Below are positions 26,944-35,130 of a DNA stretch of 64,000 nucleotides, piece by piece (the stretch's first letter is position 1; each line of letters starts with the position of its first letter). The translations under genes and the position numbers were made by a program. A model generated the notes under the pieces. That model did not search any database. It worked only from the letters and a program-made list of their open reading frames with translations, and was not told the origin of the DNA. Location of the stretch: NCBI RefSeq assembly GCF_020172085.1, contig NZ_JAIVAT010000010.1:1-64000 (forward strand), given 5' to 3'. This DNA is from Rossellomorea aquimaris. GTDB taxonomy: Bacteria > Bacillota > Bacilli > Bacillales > Bacillaceae_B.

Positions 26944-28074
26944 ATGAAGGTATTAACAATAACCTGTCACGATGTTTATAATCATGGAGCTTCATTACAA
27001 GCATACAGTTTAATGAAATATCTACAAAAATGTGGTCATGATGCAAGAATTATAGATTATAAACCTGATTATTTAAGTAATCAATATAATTTGTTAAGTA
27101 TTAATAACCCAAAATGGGAAAAGAATATATTGACAAAGTTATTATATTTGGCTCTCAAATTCCCTTTAAGGTTACGAGAATTACAAAGAAAAAAGGCATT
27201 TGACCATTTTAAGTCAAAATATCTTCGTTTAACTGACTTTCGGTATAAATCTAATAGTGAATTAAGAAAAAAACTACCAGAAGCTGATGCTTTTATTTGT
27301 GGAAGTGATCAAATATGGAACAGTTTACACCAAAACGGAAGAGATCCAGCTTTTTATTTAGATTTTGTTCCAAATGACAAAATAAAGGCGTCATATGCAG
27401 CAAGTTTTGCCATAAATGAACTTGATAATAAATATAAAGATTTTGTTAAAGAGAAGATATCCACTTTAGATAAAATAGGAGTTAGAGAAAAAAGTGGCAT
27501 TGAAATACTGAATAGATTAAATATAAAAAGTGGAGTGAATGTAGTAGACCCAACATTACTGTTATCGAAAGAAGAATGGAATAACGTCGGTCAAGAAAAA
27601 TATAGAGAAGATTATATTTTAGTATATGATTTCGACAAAAGTAGTCTTATTAGAAATTTGGCAATAGATATTGCTGAGAAAAAGGGATATAAAATTTATT
27701 CGGTGAATACAGGGAAAGTTGACTATGCGGATAGATACTTTAAATTTGTAGGTCCTGATACTTTTCTCTCTTTGGTTAGGGATTCAAAGTTCATTATTTC
27801 TAATTCGTTTCATGCAGCCGTTTTTTCAGTAATATTCGAAAAGAACTTCATTATTGTAAATAGAAATGAGGCGATTAATACAAGAATGAGAGACTTTTTA
27901 GAGGACTTAAACCTCCAGGATCGATTAGTAACTGATATCAACAGCTTAGAGCATTTACTTAATGATATTGAGTACCATGAAAGAAAACAGACGATAGAAA
28001 AGAAAGTTGATTTTTCAAAGAAATACTTGGAAGAAGCTTTGTCGATAGACAAAAGGTTGAAAAAAGTTCAATGA
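26944..28074 (+). CDS. polysaccharide pyruvyltransferase family protein
   Basis: A 376-residue protein with the family's N-terminal NHGASLQAYSLMKYL, the FICGSDQIWN motif and C-terminal SNSFHAAVFS. Members add a pyruvate ketal to EPS sugars, giving negative charge. AT-rich. Its last bases overlap the next start by four. Acceptor unknown. Confidence 0.88.
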   Translation: MKVLTITCHDVYNHGASLQAYSLMKYLQKCGHDARIIDYKPDYLSNQYNLLSINNPKWEKNILTKLLYLALKFPLRLRELQRKKAFDHFKSKYLRLTDFRYKSNSELRKKLPEADAFICGSDQIWNSLHQNGRDPAFYLDFVPNDKIKASYAASFAINELDNKYKDFVKEKISTLDKIGVREKSGIEILNRLNIKSGVNVVDPTLLLSKEEWNNVGQEKYREDYILVYDFDKSSLIRNLAIDIAEKKGYKIYSVNTGKVDYADRYFKFVGPDTFLSLVRDSKFIISNSFHAAVFSVIFEKNFIIVNRNEAINTRMRDFLEDLNLQDRLVTDINSLEHLLNDIEYHERKQTIEKKVDFSKKYLEEALSIDKRLKKVQ

Positions 28075-29231
28075 AGTTGAAAATATTGTTTGTTATCGAT
28101 TCTTTAAATAGCGGTGGGGCAGAAAAAAGTTTGATATCCCTACTTTCATTACTCGATTACGATGCATATGATGTAGACTTGCTAATGTTTTCACGTAAGG
28201 GGTTATACCTACCTCTATTACCGAAAAAAGTGAATGTAATAGAGGAATCAGAAGTTTTAGAGAAACTACAACGAAAAAATTTCAAACAATTTTATCTTAA
28301 ATTAGGTAATTCTTTATCATTAAGAATTCCCTTCTATAAGAACTTTATGCACTCCGCACAAATAAATTGGAAATGGAAGGAAAGGGGTGTTAAGCAATTA
28401 AACCAAAAGTATGATGTTGCAATAGCATATAGTCAAGGATTTCCAACATACTTTGTAGCTGAAAAAGTAGAATCCACTAAAAAATATTGTTGGATAAATA
28501 CAGATTATAAAAAAGCTTCATATAATAAAAGGTTTGATGAAAAATTTTACTATCGATTTGATAATATTGTCGCTGTATCTGAAAGTAATAAAGAGATTTT
28601 CATTAAAGAGATGCCTTTAGCTAAAGATAAAACATTAGTAATATATGATATTATATCTCCAAGATTAGTAAGGAGTATGTCTGAAAAACCTGTTTCATAT
28701 CAGGATAATTATAAAGGTATAAAGATACTTACAATAGGTAGATTAGTTGAAGTAAAAGGCTATGACCTTGCCATAAAAGCATGCTACCAATTGAAAAAGC
28801 AAGGAATAAATTTTAGGTGGTATTCAATTGGGGAAGGAGAATTAAAACCTAAACTTGAAAAGCTAGTAAAAGATTATGATCTAGAAGATACTTTTATTTT
28901 TCTAGGACCTCATCAAAATCCTTATAATTATTTGAAAATGTGTGATATTTATGTCCAACCATCTAGATTTGAAGGTTTTGGAATGGCTATTGCAGAAGCA
29001 AAGATATTACACAAACCAATAATCTCCACTAATTTCCCTGTAGTTTTCAATCAGATTGAAAATAATGAAAATGGCATAGTTGTTGATATGGATCCTAAAG
29101 AAATTTCTCAAGGAATCAAAAAAATTATAAGAAACAAAGAATTGAAAGAAAAAATTATATATAACTTAAAACATGAATTTATTGGAACAGAAAATGAAAT
29201 TCATAAACTTTATAGGTTAATTGAGAGTTAA
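28071..29231 (+). CDS. GT4 glycosyltransferase
   Basis: A 386-residue GT4 enzyme with LNSGGAEKSLISLLS, KKYCWINTDY, and DIYVQPSRFEGFGMAIAEAK holding the E-x7-E pair. It is a paralogue of its neighbours. The ATGA overlap with the pyruvyltransferase indicates coupling. AT-rich segment. Confidence 0.86.
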   Translation: MKLKILFVIDSLNSGGAEKSLISLLSLLDYDAYDVDLLMFSRKGLYLPLLPKKVNVIEESEVLEKLQRKNFKQFYLKLGNSLSLRIPFYKNFMHSAQINWKWKERGVKQLNQKYDVAIAYSQGFPTYFVAEKVESTKKYCWINTDYKKASYNKRFDEKFYYRFDNIVAVSESNKEIFIKEMPLAKDKTLVIYDIISPRLVRSMSEKPVSYQDNYKGIKILTIGRLVEVKGYDLAIKACYQLKKQGINFRWYSIGEGELKPKLEKLVKDYDLEDTFIFLGPHQNPYNYLKMCDIYVQPSRFEGFGMAIAEAKILHKPIISTNFPVVFNQIENNENGIVVDMDPKEISQGIKKIIRNKELKEKIIYNLKHEFIGTENEIHKLYRLIES

Positions 29232-29256
29232 CAATTATGATTTTGCGGAGGGGTTT

Positions 29257-30450
29257 ATGAAGAAGAAATTATTATTTATGGTCATCAACATGAATCTTGG
29301 AGGCACTGAGAAAGCATTACTAAATATGATAGCAGAAATCCCAAGAGAAAAATTTGACATTACAATTCTTATGTTAGAGAAGTACGGTGAATTACTTAAG
29401 TCAATTCCATGGGATGTTGAAGTGAAATATTTAAAAGATTATCATAATATTAAGGAGATAATTAATACTCCGCTGCAATCCTTATCGCTCCAATTCTTGA
29501 AAGATAGAAAGTATTCAAAAGCATTAGTATCAATTTTATTATATGCTTGGACTCGTCTTCGGAAGAATAAAGGCCTACTATATAAATATGTTTTACGTAA
29601 ATATCCCATGTTTGGCGAGGAATATGATATTGCTGTAGCTTATGCAGGTCCAATGGACTTCATAAGCTATTTTGTTGTGGAGAAAATCAAATCTAAAAAA
29701 AAGGTTCAATGGATACATTTTGATGTTGAAAAAATAGGATTTAATAGTGAGTTTTCTTCTAAGATTTATAAAAAGTTTGATAAGGTTTTTGTGGTGTCAA
29801 AAGAAGGTAGAGAAATCCTAAGTAGAACTATTCCTGAAATAAGTAATAGGATTAACTATTTTAATAATAGTATATCTTCTGATTTAGTTAAGAAAATGTC
29901 GAACCAAGACATTGGTTTTAATGATAACTTTGAGGGAATCAGAATTCTGACAGTGGGGAGGCTTTCTATAGAAAAGGGTCAGGATATAACAATAAGTGTT
30001 TTAGGAAAGCTCAAAGAAGAAGGGCTAAAAGTAAAATGGTATTGCATCGGGGAAGGCAAATCACGAAATATATATGAGGAACTAATAAGGAAGCACAACC
30101 TAGAAGAAGACTACATTTTATTAGGATCAAAAATAAACCCATATCCATATATGAAGCAATGTGATATTTATGTGCAACCATCAAGACATGAAGGATATTG
30201 TATTACACTCGCAGAAGCGAGGTGCTTTAATAATCCAATAGTTTGCACTTCTTTTACAGGTGCTAAAGAACAGATCAAACAAAATGAAACAGGGATAATT
30301 ATTAACTTTAACAAAAAAGAGCTCTTTGATTCTTTAATTAAAATAATAAATAATACATCATTTAGAAATAAATTAATAAAAAATTTGGGAAATGAAGTAT
30401 TTGAGGGTAAGGGAGATTTGGAAAAACTATATCAGGTTGTAAATGATTAA
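29257..30450 (+). CDS. GT4 glycosyltransferase
   Basis: A 397-residue GT4 enzyme: NMNLGGTEKALLNM, VQWIHFDVEK, LLGSKINPYPYMK, and SRHEGYCITLAEAR with the E-x7-E pair. ATG 29257 behind GCGGAGGGG is preferred to the GTG/TTG extension from 29221. It shares a nearly identical stretch of about 30 bases with the next gene around LLGSKINPYP, suggesting recent duplication. Confidence 0.86.
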   Translation: MKKKLLFMVINMNLGGTEKALLNMIAEIPREKFDITILMLEKYGELLKSIPWDVEVKYLKDYHNIKEIINTPLQSLSLQFLKDRKYSKALVSILLYAWTRLRKNKGLLYKYVLRKYPMFGEEYDIAVAYAGPMDFISYFVVEKIKSKKKVQWIHFDVEKIGFNSEFSSKIYKKFDKVFVVSKEGREILSRTIPEISNRINYFNNSISSDLVKKMSNQDIGFNDNFEGIRILTVGRLSIEKGQDITISVLGKLKEEGLKVKWYCIGEGKSRNIYEELIRKHNLEEDYILLGSKINPYPYMKQCDIYVQPSRHEGYCITLAEARCFNNPIVCTSFTGAKEQIKQNETGIIINFNKKELFDSLIKIINNTSFRNKLIKNLGNEVFEGKGDLEKLYQVVND

Positions 30451-30480
30451 TGATTAAAAAAAGGAATGAAGGAGGATACT

Positions 30481-31665
30481 ATGCAAAAAATATTATTTAT
30501 GATAGGCATGATGAATGTAGGGGGGGTTGAAAAGTCCCTATTATCTTTAATTTCCACCATTCCAAGAGAAAAATATGAAGTCACTATACTACTATTAGAG
30601 AAGCGAGGGGAATTATTAAAAGAAATACCCCATTGGGTTAAAGTAAAAGAAGCGAACTGGTTTGAAGAAATAAGACCGATTATACTTCAATCACCTTATA
30701 AAACAATAAGTAATTATTTTTATAATAAACAAATTTTTGAGATACCTAGATTTGCGTTAATTCAAAAAATTTCAAATAAAACAAATAATAGATATTTTTA
30801 TTATCAAAGTATACTAAGAAACGTTCCAGAACTTCCTGAATCTTACGATATAGCCATTGCTTATCAAGGCCCACATGATATTATTGATTTTTATATTGCC
30901 AATAAAGTAACCGCAAAAGTTAAAACATCTTGGGTTCATTTTGATGTCTCTAAATTTAAAGTAAATATTAAGTTTTATTCTAAAATATACCAAAAGTTCG
31001 ACAAAATCTTTGTTGTATCGGATGAAGCCCATAAAAAAATATTACAATTAATACCTAATTTGGAAGGAAAAACAGAAGTATTCTATAACATATTTTCAAA
31101 GAAAACCGTAAATTACTTATCAAAAAAAAGCAACTGTTTTGATGACGATTATAAAGGTTTAAGAATAGTTACTGTAGGAAGACTTTCGAAAGAAAAAGGT
31201 CTGGATATTGCAATAAATTTATTATGTAGGCTTCGTACGGACGGGTACGAAGTAAAGTGGTACTGTGTTGGAGAAGGGAACCATAGGGCGGAATTAGAAA
31301 GAATCATAAATAAAAAAAACATGCAAAATAACTTTATTTTATTAGGATCAAAAATAAACCCATATCCTTATATTAGAGAGTCTGACATTTACGTTCAAAC
31401 ATCTAGACATGAGGGGTACTGTCTAACATTAGCAGAGGCTAAATGCTTAAACAAACCTATTGTGACAACCAATTTTATTGGAGCATACGACCAAATAGTC
31501 CACGGCGTAAACGGCTATATAGAGTGCAATGAAGACGATCTTTATCATCGAATAAAATACCTATTAGATGATCCTAACAAAAGATTAGAGTTGATAAAGA
31601 ATTTAAGTAGTAAGGACTTAGATACAACAGATCAGGTAACCAAATTATTTAAATTGATTATATAA
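30481..31665 (+). CDS. GT4 glycosyltransferase, tandem paralogue
   Basis: A 394-residue GT4 enzyme closely related to its left neighbour: MNVGGVEKSLLSLIS, TSWVHFDVSK, LLGSKINPYPYIR, SRHEGYCLTLAEAK (E-x7-E). AAGGAGG sits before ATG 30481. The family context points to EPS side-chain assembly; donor sugar unknown. Confidence 0.86.
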   Translation: MQKILFMIGMMNVGGVEKSLLSLISTIPREKYEVTILLLEKRGELLKEIPHWVKVKEANWFEEIRPIILQSPYKTISNYFYNKQIFEIPRFALIQKISNKTNNRYFYYQSILRNVPELPESYDIAIAYQGPHDIIDFYIANKVTAKVKTSWVHFDVSKFKVNIKFYSKIYQKFDKIFVVSDEAHKKILQLIPNLEGKTEVFYNIFSKKTVNYLSKKSNCFDDDYKGLRIVTVGRLSKEKGLDIAINLLCRLRTDGYEVKWYCVGEGNHRAELERIINKKNMQNNFILLGSKINPYPYIRESDIYVQTSRHEGYCLTLAEAKCLNKPIVTTNFIGAYDQIVHGVNGYIECNEDDLYHRIKYLLDDPNKRLELIKNLSSKDLDTTDQVTKLFKLII

Positions 31666-31705
31666 AATATCTGTTTACTAATCTTTCCAAAAAAGGCGTG
31701 AGGAA

Positions 31706-33475
31706 ATGAAATTTATAATAAAAAAATCATTAATGCTCTTTGAGAATAATGAAAAGAAAAAGCTACTTTTAATTTTTTGTATGATGATCTTAGCAGCATT
31801 TTTTGAAACGCTTGGGATAGGGATGATAGTTCCGATAGTAGGTGTAGTTACTAATCCAAGTACGATAGGAGAGCAGAGCATATTATTATATTTTTACAAT
31901 GCCTTTAATTTTGAATCACATTCAATGTTTATCGTATTTCTAGTAATGACTTTGTTTTTTATTTTTATTTTGAAAAACTCATATTTAATGCTATTCAATT
32001 ATGTGCAGTTTAAAGTGATTTTAAACCAGCAAGTGAAGTTGTCCAAGCAGTTGTTTAAAGTTTACTTAACAAAACCTTATACTTTTCACTTACAAAGAAA
32101 TACAGCGGATCTATTAAGAAATGTGAACGAAGAAGTACCTAAAGTTTTTCAGGGTATTATTATTTCTAGTTTTCAGCTGTTTACAGAGATTCTTGTAACA
32201 ATCTGTATATTATCACTATTATTAATAACCTCACCTTACGCAACAGTAACAGCAACAGTTATTTTAGGGTCTGGTGTTTATATTTTTTTAAAATTATTCA
32301 AGAAAAAAATTACTCAGCTCGGAAAAGAACAGCAAAGAGTTAGCTCGGAAATGATTAAATGGGTAAACCAGGGTCTCGGGGCTAGTAAAGAAGTAAAGGT
32401 TTCTGGTAAAGAGACTTTTTTTGTCAGAGAGTATTTGAAACATGGTCAAATTAAAGCAAATAATAGTAGATACATGAAAATGTTGGATCAAGCACCTAGA
32501 CTTTTTATTGAAACGTTATTAGTATCTGTAGTACTTCTTACTATGCTTATGATAATTTTCCAAGATAAGAGCACATCACAACTTACATCTACTATGGCAT
32601 TATTCGCAATGGCAGCTTTTAGACTAATGCCTTCAATAACTCGAGTGGTTGCATTGATAACAACAATTAAATACAGTCAACCCGCTCTCACTGTAGTATA
32701 CAATGATTTAAATTTGAGTGGTGAAAAAAAGCAAGTCAACATTAATTGTAATTATAATCCAATTAATGTTGAGGGAAAAGCATATCATGATTCTATCAAA
32801 TTAGTAGATGTAACGTTTAAATACCCGAATCAAAAAAAATACTCAGTGAAAAATGTTTCATTAAACATCCCAATTGGTCAATCAGTCGCATTTATCGGGG
32901 AGTCGGGAGCAGGTAAAACCACAATTGTGGATATTATTCTTGGATTGTTCACCCCGGAAAAAGGTCAAGTACTGGTGGATGGAATAAACTTGGAAGAACA
33001 AAAATCAACCTGGCAGAAAAAGATTGGATATATACCGCAGTCCATTTTCTTATCAGATGACACGATTCGTGGGAATATCGCGTTTGGAGTAGATAGCAAA
33101 GATATAGATGAAGAAGCGGTTTGGCGGGCACTGGAACAAGCACAATTAAAAGATTTTGTTGAAGCACTCCCAAAGCAACTTGAAACTTCAGTGGGTGAGC
33201 GAGGAGTAAGACTTTCAGGAGGACAACGTCAACGAATAGGCATTGCCCGTGCACTCTATCATAACCCGGAAATTTTATTCATGGATGAAGCTACGTCTGC
33301 TCTGGACAATGAGACAGAAAAAGAAATAATGAGGGCAATTGATGAATTAAAAGGTGATAAAACACTCATTATTATTGCTCACAGACTTAGCACCATCGAA
33401 AATTGCGATATTGTATACAGAATGAATAATGGAAAAGTAGTTGCAATAAATAATCAACTTGTACAGTCATCATAA
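31706..33475 (+). CDS. PglK/MsbA-like ABC transporter, likely lipid-linked oligosaccharide flippase
   Basis: A 589-residue half-transporter: six spans in the first 300 residues, then an ATPase domain with Walker A GESGAGKTT, signature LSGGQRQRIG, Walker B ILFMDEATSALD and the H-loop IIAHRLST. The N-terminal ETLGIGMIVPIVGVV is typical of the PglK type that flips lipid-linked oligosaccharides. No Wzx/EpsK-type flippase is seen in this locus, so it may do that job. The membrane half is AT-rich while the ATPase half from about 32880 is more GC-rich, suggesting a second recombination junction. Confidence 0.85.
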   Translation: MKFIIKKSLMLFENNEKKKLLLIFCMMILAAFFETLGIGMIVPIVGVVTNPSTIGEQSILLYFYNAFNFESHSMFIVFLVMTLFFIFILKNSYLMLFNYVQFKVILNQQVKLSKQLFKVYLTKPYTFHLQRNTADLLRNVNEEVPKVFQGIIISSFQLFTEILVTICILSLLLITSPYATVTATVILGSGVYIFLKLFKKKITQLGKEQQRVSSEMIKWVNQGLGASKEVKVSGKETFFVREYLKHGQIKANNSRYMKMLDQAPRLFIETLLVSVVLLTMLMIIFQDKSTSQLTSTMALFAMAAFRLMPSITRVVALITTIKYSQPALTVVYNDLNLSGEKKQVNINCNYNPINVEGKAYHDSIKLVDVTFKYPNQKKYSVKNVSLNIPIGQSVAFIGESGAGKTTIVDIILGLFTPEKGQVLVDGINLEEQKSTWQKKIGYIPQSIFLSDDTIRGNIAFGVDSKDIDEEAVWRALEQAQLKDFVEALPKQLETSVGERGVRLSGGQRQRIGIARALYHNPEILFMDEATSALDNETEKEIMRAIDELKGDKTLIIIAHRLSTIENCDIVYRMNNGKVVAINNQLVQSS

Positions 33476-33515
33476 AAGTATAATCTTAACTCTGGACGAG
33501 GTAAGGGGGATCCCA

Positions 33516-34520
33516 ATGAAACAAAGACTAATCGACCTTGATCTCTTAAAAGGATTCGGCATTATAATGGTAGTTGCAGTCCACTCCAACATGCCTCAGC
33601 CGGTCACAGCCTTCCTACAATCGTTTGGAATGCCCTTATTTTTCATGCTAGCGGGCTACACATTCAATTCAAAGAAATATAAGGGGAACTTTTATCTACT
33701 TGTGAAAAAACGCTCCGTAAGTTTGTTGGCACCGTATGTAATGGGGTTTTTCCTTTCGTATTCATATTGGATCGTAACGAAGTTCACAGGGGATTTTAAA
33801 GAAAGCTTTCTCTGGTATAAGCCATTAGTGGGAATGCTTGAGGGGAACATTGAGGGCCTACTCAATTACCCTTTGTGGTTTTTGGTTTGCTTATATGCGG
33901 CTTTATTAATGTATGCCGCCAGCCAGAAGTATCTGCAAAGGTTCGTATTAGCTCAGCAGTTTGCTATTTACGCGGTTATTGGGTGGATTGGAGCGGTGAT
34001 TGGAAGTGTGGTCCACCTTCCATGGGGACTGGATATTTCAATGGTATCATTACTGTTCATCTTTATGGGGGATCGCCTTAGACAGGGATCGCGATTTCCA
34101 GGGGGGATTGGGTTGAGCTTGGTTCTGTTTTCAGCTTTTCTTATCAATGAGCCTGTCAGTATGGGTCTAAGAGAGTATGGAAACCTCTTGTTGTTTTATA
34201 TTAGCGGAGTCTCGGGTAGCCTGCTTAGTCTGGAAATTGTAAGGGGAATAACTGGAATACACCACTGGTTTAGAGCCATTAGTCATATTGGAAGTGAGTC
34301 TGCGTATATTTTGATCCTGCATGCAGGAATTTCATTTCCCCTGGTGAGTTACATCAATCACTTTATACTACCAGGAGTAGCTTTTCCTTGGTTTGTATAT
34401 TTAGTTGGAGGTATAGTCATACCCCTGTATATCCGTTACATATTTAAGAAATCATACCGGATCATTCAGCAGCTGAAAATCAATAAATCGTTAATGAATA
34501 GAGATAAAAGGATAGCCTGA
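33516..34520 (+). CDS. acyltransferase-3 family protein
   Basis: A 334-residue membrane protein with about ten spans, starting LIDLDLLKGFGIIMVVAVHSNM with the family histidine. AAGGGGGAT precedes ATG 33516; the longer start at 33459 overlaps the ABC gene. It probably acylates the EPS or a related exported glycan. It is the last gene before a break with SinR-like boxes, so the EPS operon may end here, although I see no clear terminator. Confidence 0.84.
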   Translation: MKQRLIDLDLLKGFGIIMVVAVHSNMPQPVTAFLQSFGMPLFFMLAGYTFNSKKYKGNFYLLVKKRSVSLLAPYVMGFFLSYSYWIVTKFTGDFKESFLWYKPLVGMLEGNIEGLLNYPLWFLVCLYAALLMYAASQKYLQRFVLAQQFAIYAVIGWIGAVIGSVVHLPWGLDISMVSLLFIFMGDRLRQGSRFPGGIGLSLVLFSAFLINEPVSMGLREYGNLLLFYISGVSGSLLSLEIVRGITGIHHWFRAISHIGSESAYILILHAGISFPLVSYINHFILPGVAFPWFVYLVGGIVIPLYIRYIFKKSYRIIQQLKINKSLMNRDKRIA

Positions 34521-34553
34521 TTTTTTTTTGGGAGAATCTTAAATACACCTTGC

Positions 34554-34595
34554 GTTCTTTATAAAATTGTAGTATTGTTCTTTATATAGTACAAA
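34554..34595 (+). promoter_or_regulatory. two SinR-type half-sites and candidate promoter before the VanZ-like gene
   Basis: GTTCTTT occurs at 34554-34560 and again at 34577-34583; the second is part of an imperfect inverted repeat, GTTCTTTATATAGTAC. A possible promoter TTGTAG (34567-34572), 17 bases, TACAAA (34590-34595) places the second box in the spacer, as at the EPS promoter. Confidence 0.55.
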
Positions 34596-34632
34596 TTAGG
34601 TATTTATAACCAGTTTGGGGGATGAGTACAAT

Positions 34633-35070
34633 TTGATCCTTTTTCTAAAGAGAATACTTTTAGCATTAATCATTTTAGGCTACATGATACTCATTTGGTA
34701 CCAATCAAGTCACTTTAATCCTGAAATTATCTATTACACCGGTCTCACTCTTGATCCACGCATTATATTATTTGCTGGCCTTTTATTGGAATCACTTCAT
34801 TTAATTGAATTTGGCATTTTATATGTACTCATTGTTCTTTTTCAGTTGTCTTTTGGTAACCTCAATCAGCGCAAAGAAATCATTGCAATCATCCTTTCAT
34901 TTTTATATTCCGTTACTGATGAGATACATCAGTTTTTCGTTCCATTCCGTACCTCTTCAATAGGTGATCTCGTTAAGAATGTTATTGGCATCCTTCTAAT
35001 GTGGGTGCTGGTTCGATATATACATAAACGAAAAAACAACGTAGCACAAGAGGATTTTCTTCAAAAATAA
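34633..35070 (+). CDS. VanZ-family membrane protein
   Basis: A 145-residue protein with four to five spans. The VanZ signature is clear: LIEFGILYVLI then VTDEIHQFFVPFRTSSIGDLVKNVIG. VanZ-like proteins have ill-defined roles; the namesake gives low-level teicoplanin resistance. The start is TTG 34633, 7 bases behind GGGGGATGAG; an in-frame TTG at 34615 lies within that site. It stands between the EPS operon and the lasso cluster with its own SinR-like boxes. Confidence 0.82.
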   Translation: MILFLKRILLALIILGYMILIWYQSSHFNPEIIYYTGLTLDPRIILFAGLLLESLHLIEFGILYVLIVLFQLSFGNLNQRKEIIAIILSFLYSVTDEIHQFFVPFRTSSIGDLVKNVIGILLMWVLVRYIHKRKNNVAQEDFLQK

Positions 35071-35087
35071 TATAGTACACCCTTTGC

Positions 35088-35103
35088 GTTCTTAATTAAG
35101 AAT
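35088..35103. promoter_or_regulatory. SinR-type palindrome before the lasso-peptide operon
   Basis: GTTCTTAATTAAGAAT contains the perfect 14-base palindrome TTCTTAATTAAGAA. It ends 27 bases before the start of the cyclase gene. The bases before it (CACCCTTTGCGTTCTT) repeat those before the first box at 34554 (CACCTTGCGTTCTT). No confident -35/-10 pair is seen here. Confidence 0.55.
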
Positions 35104-35130
35104 CACGTGAGGGGAAATGAGGTGTCAATT

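Noticed and set aside
10230-34520. Integration of the EPS locus by a mobile element
   Set aside because: No transposase, integrase, att-like direct repeats or tRNA-disrupting insertion were seen at the borders.
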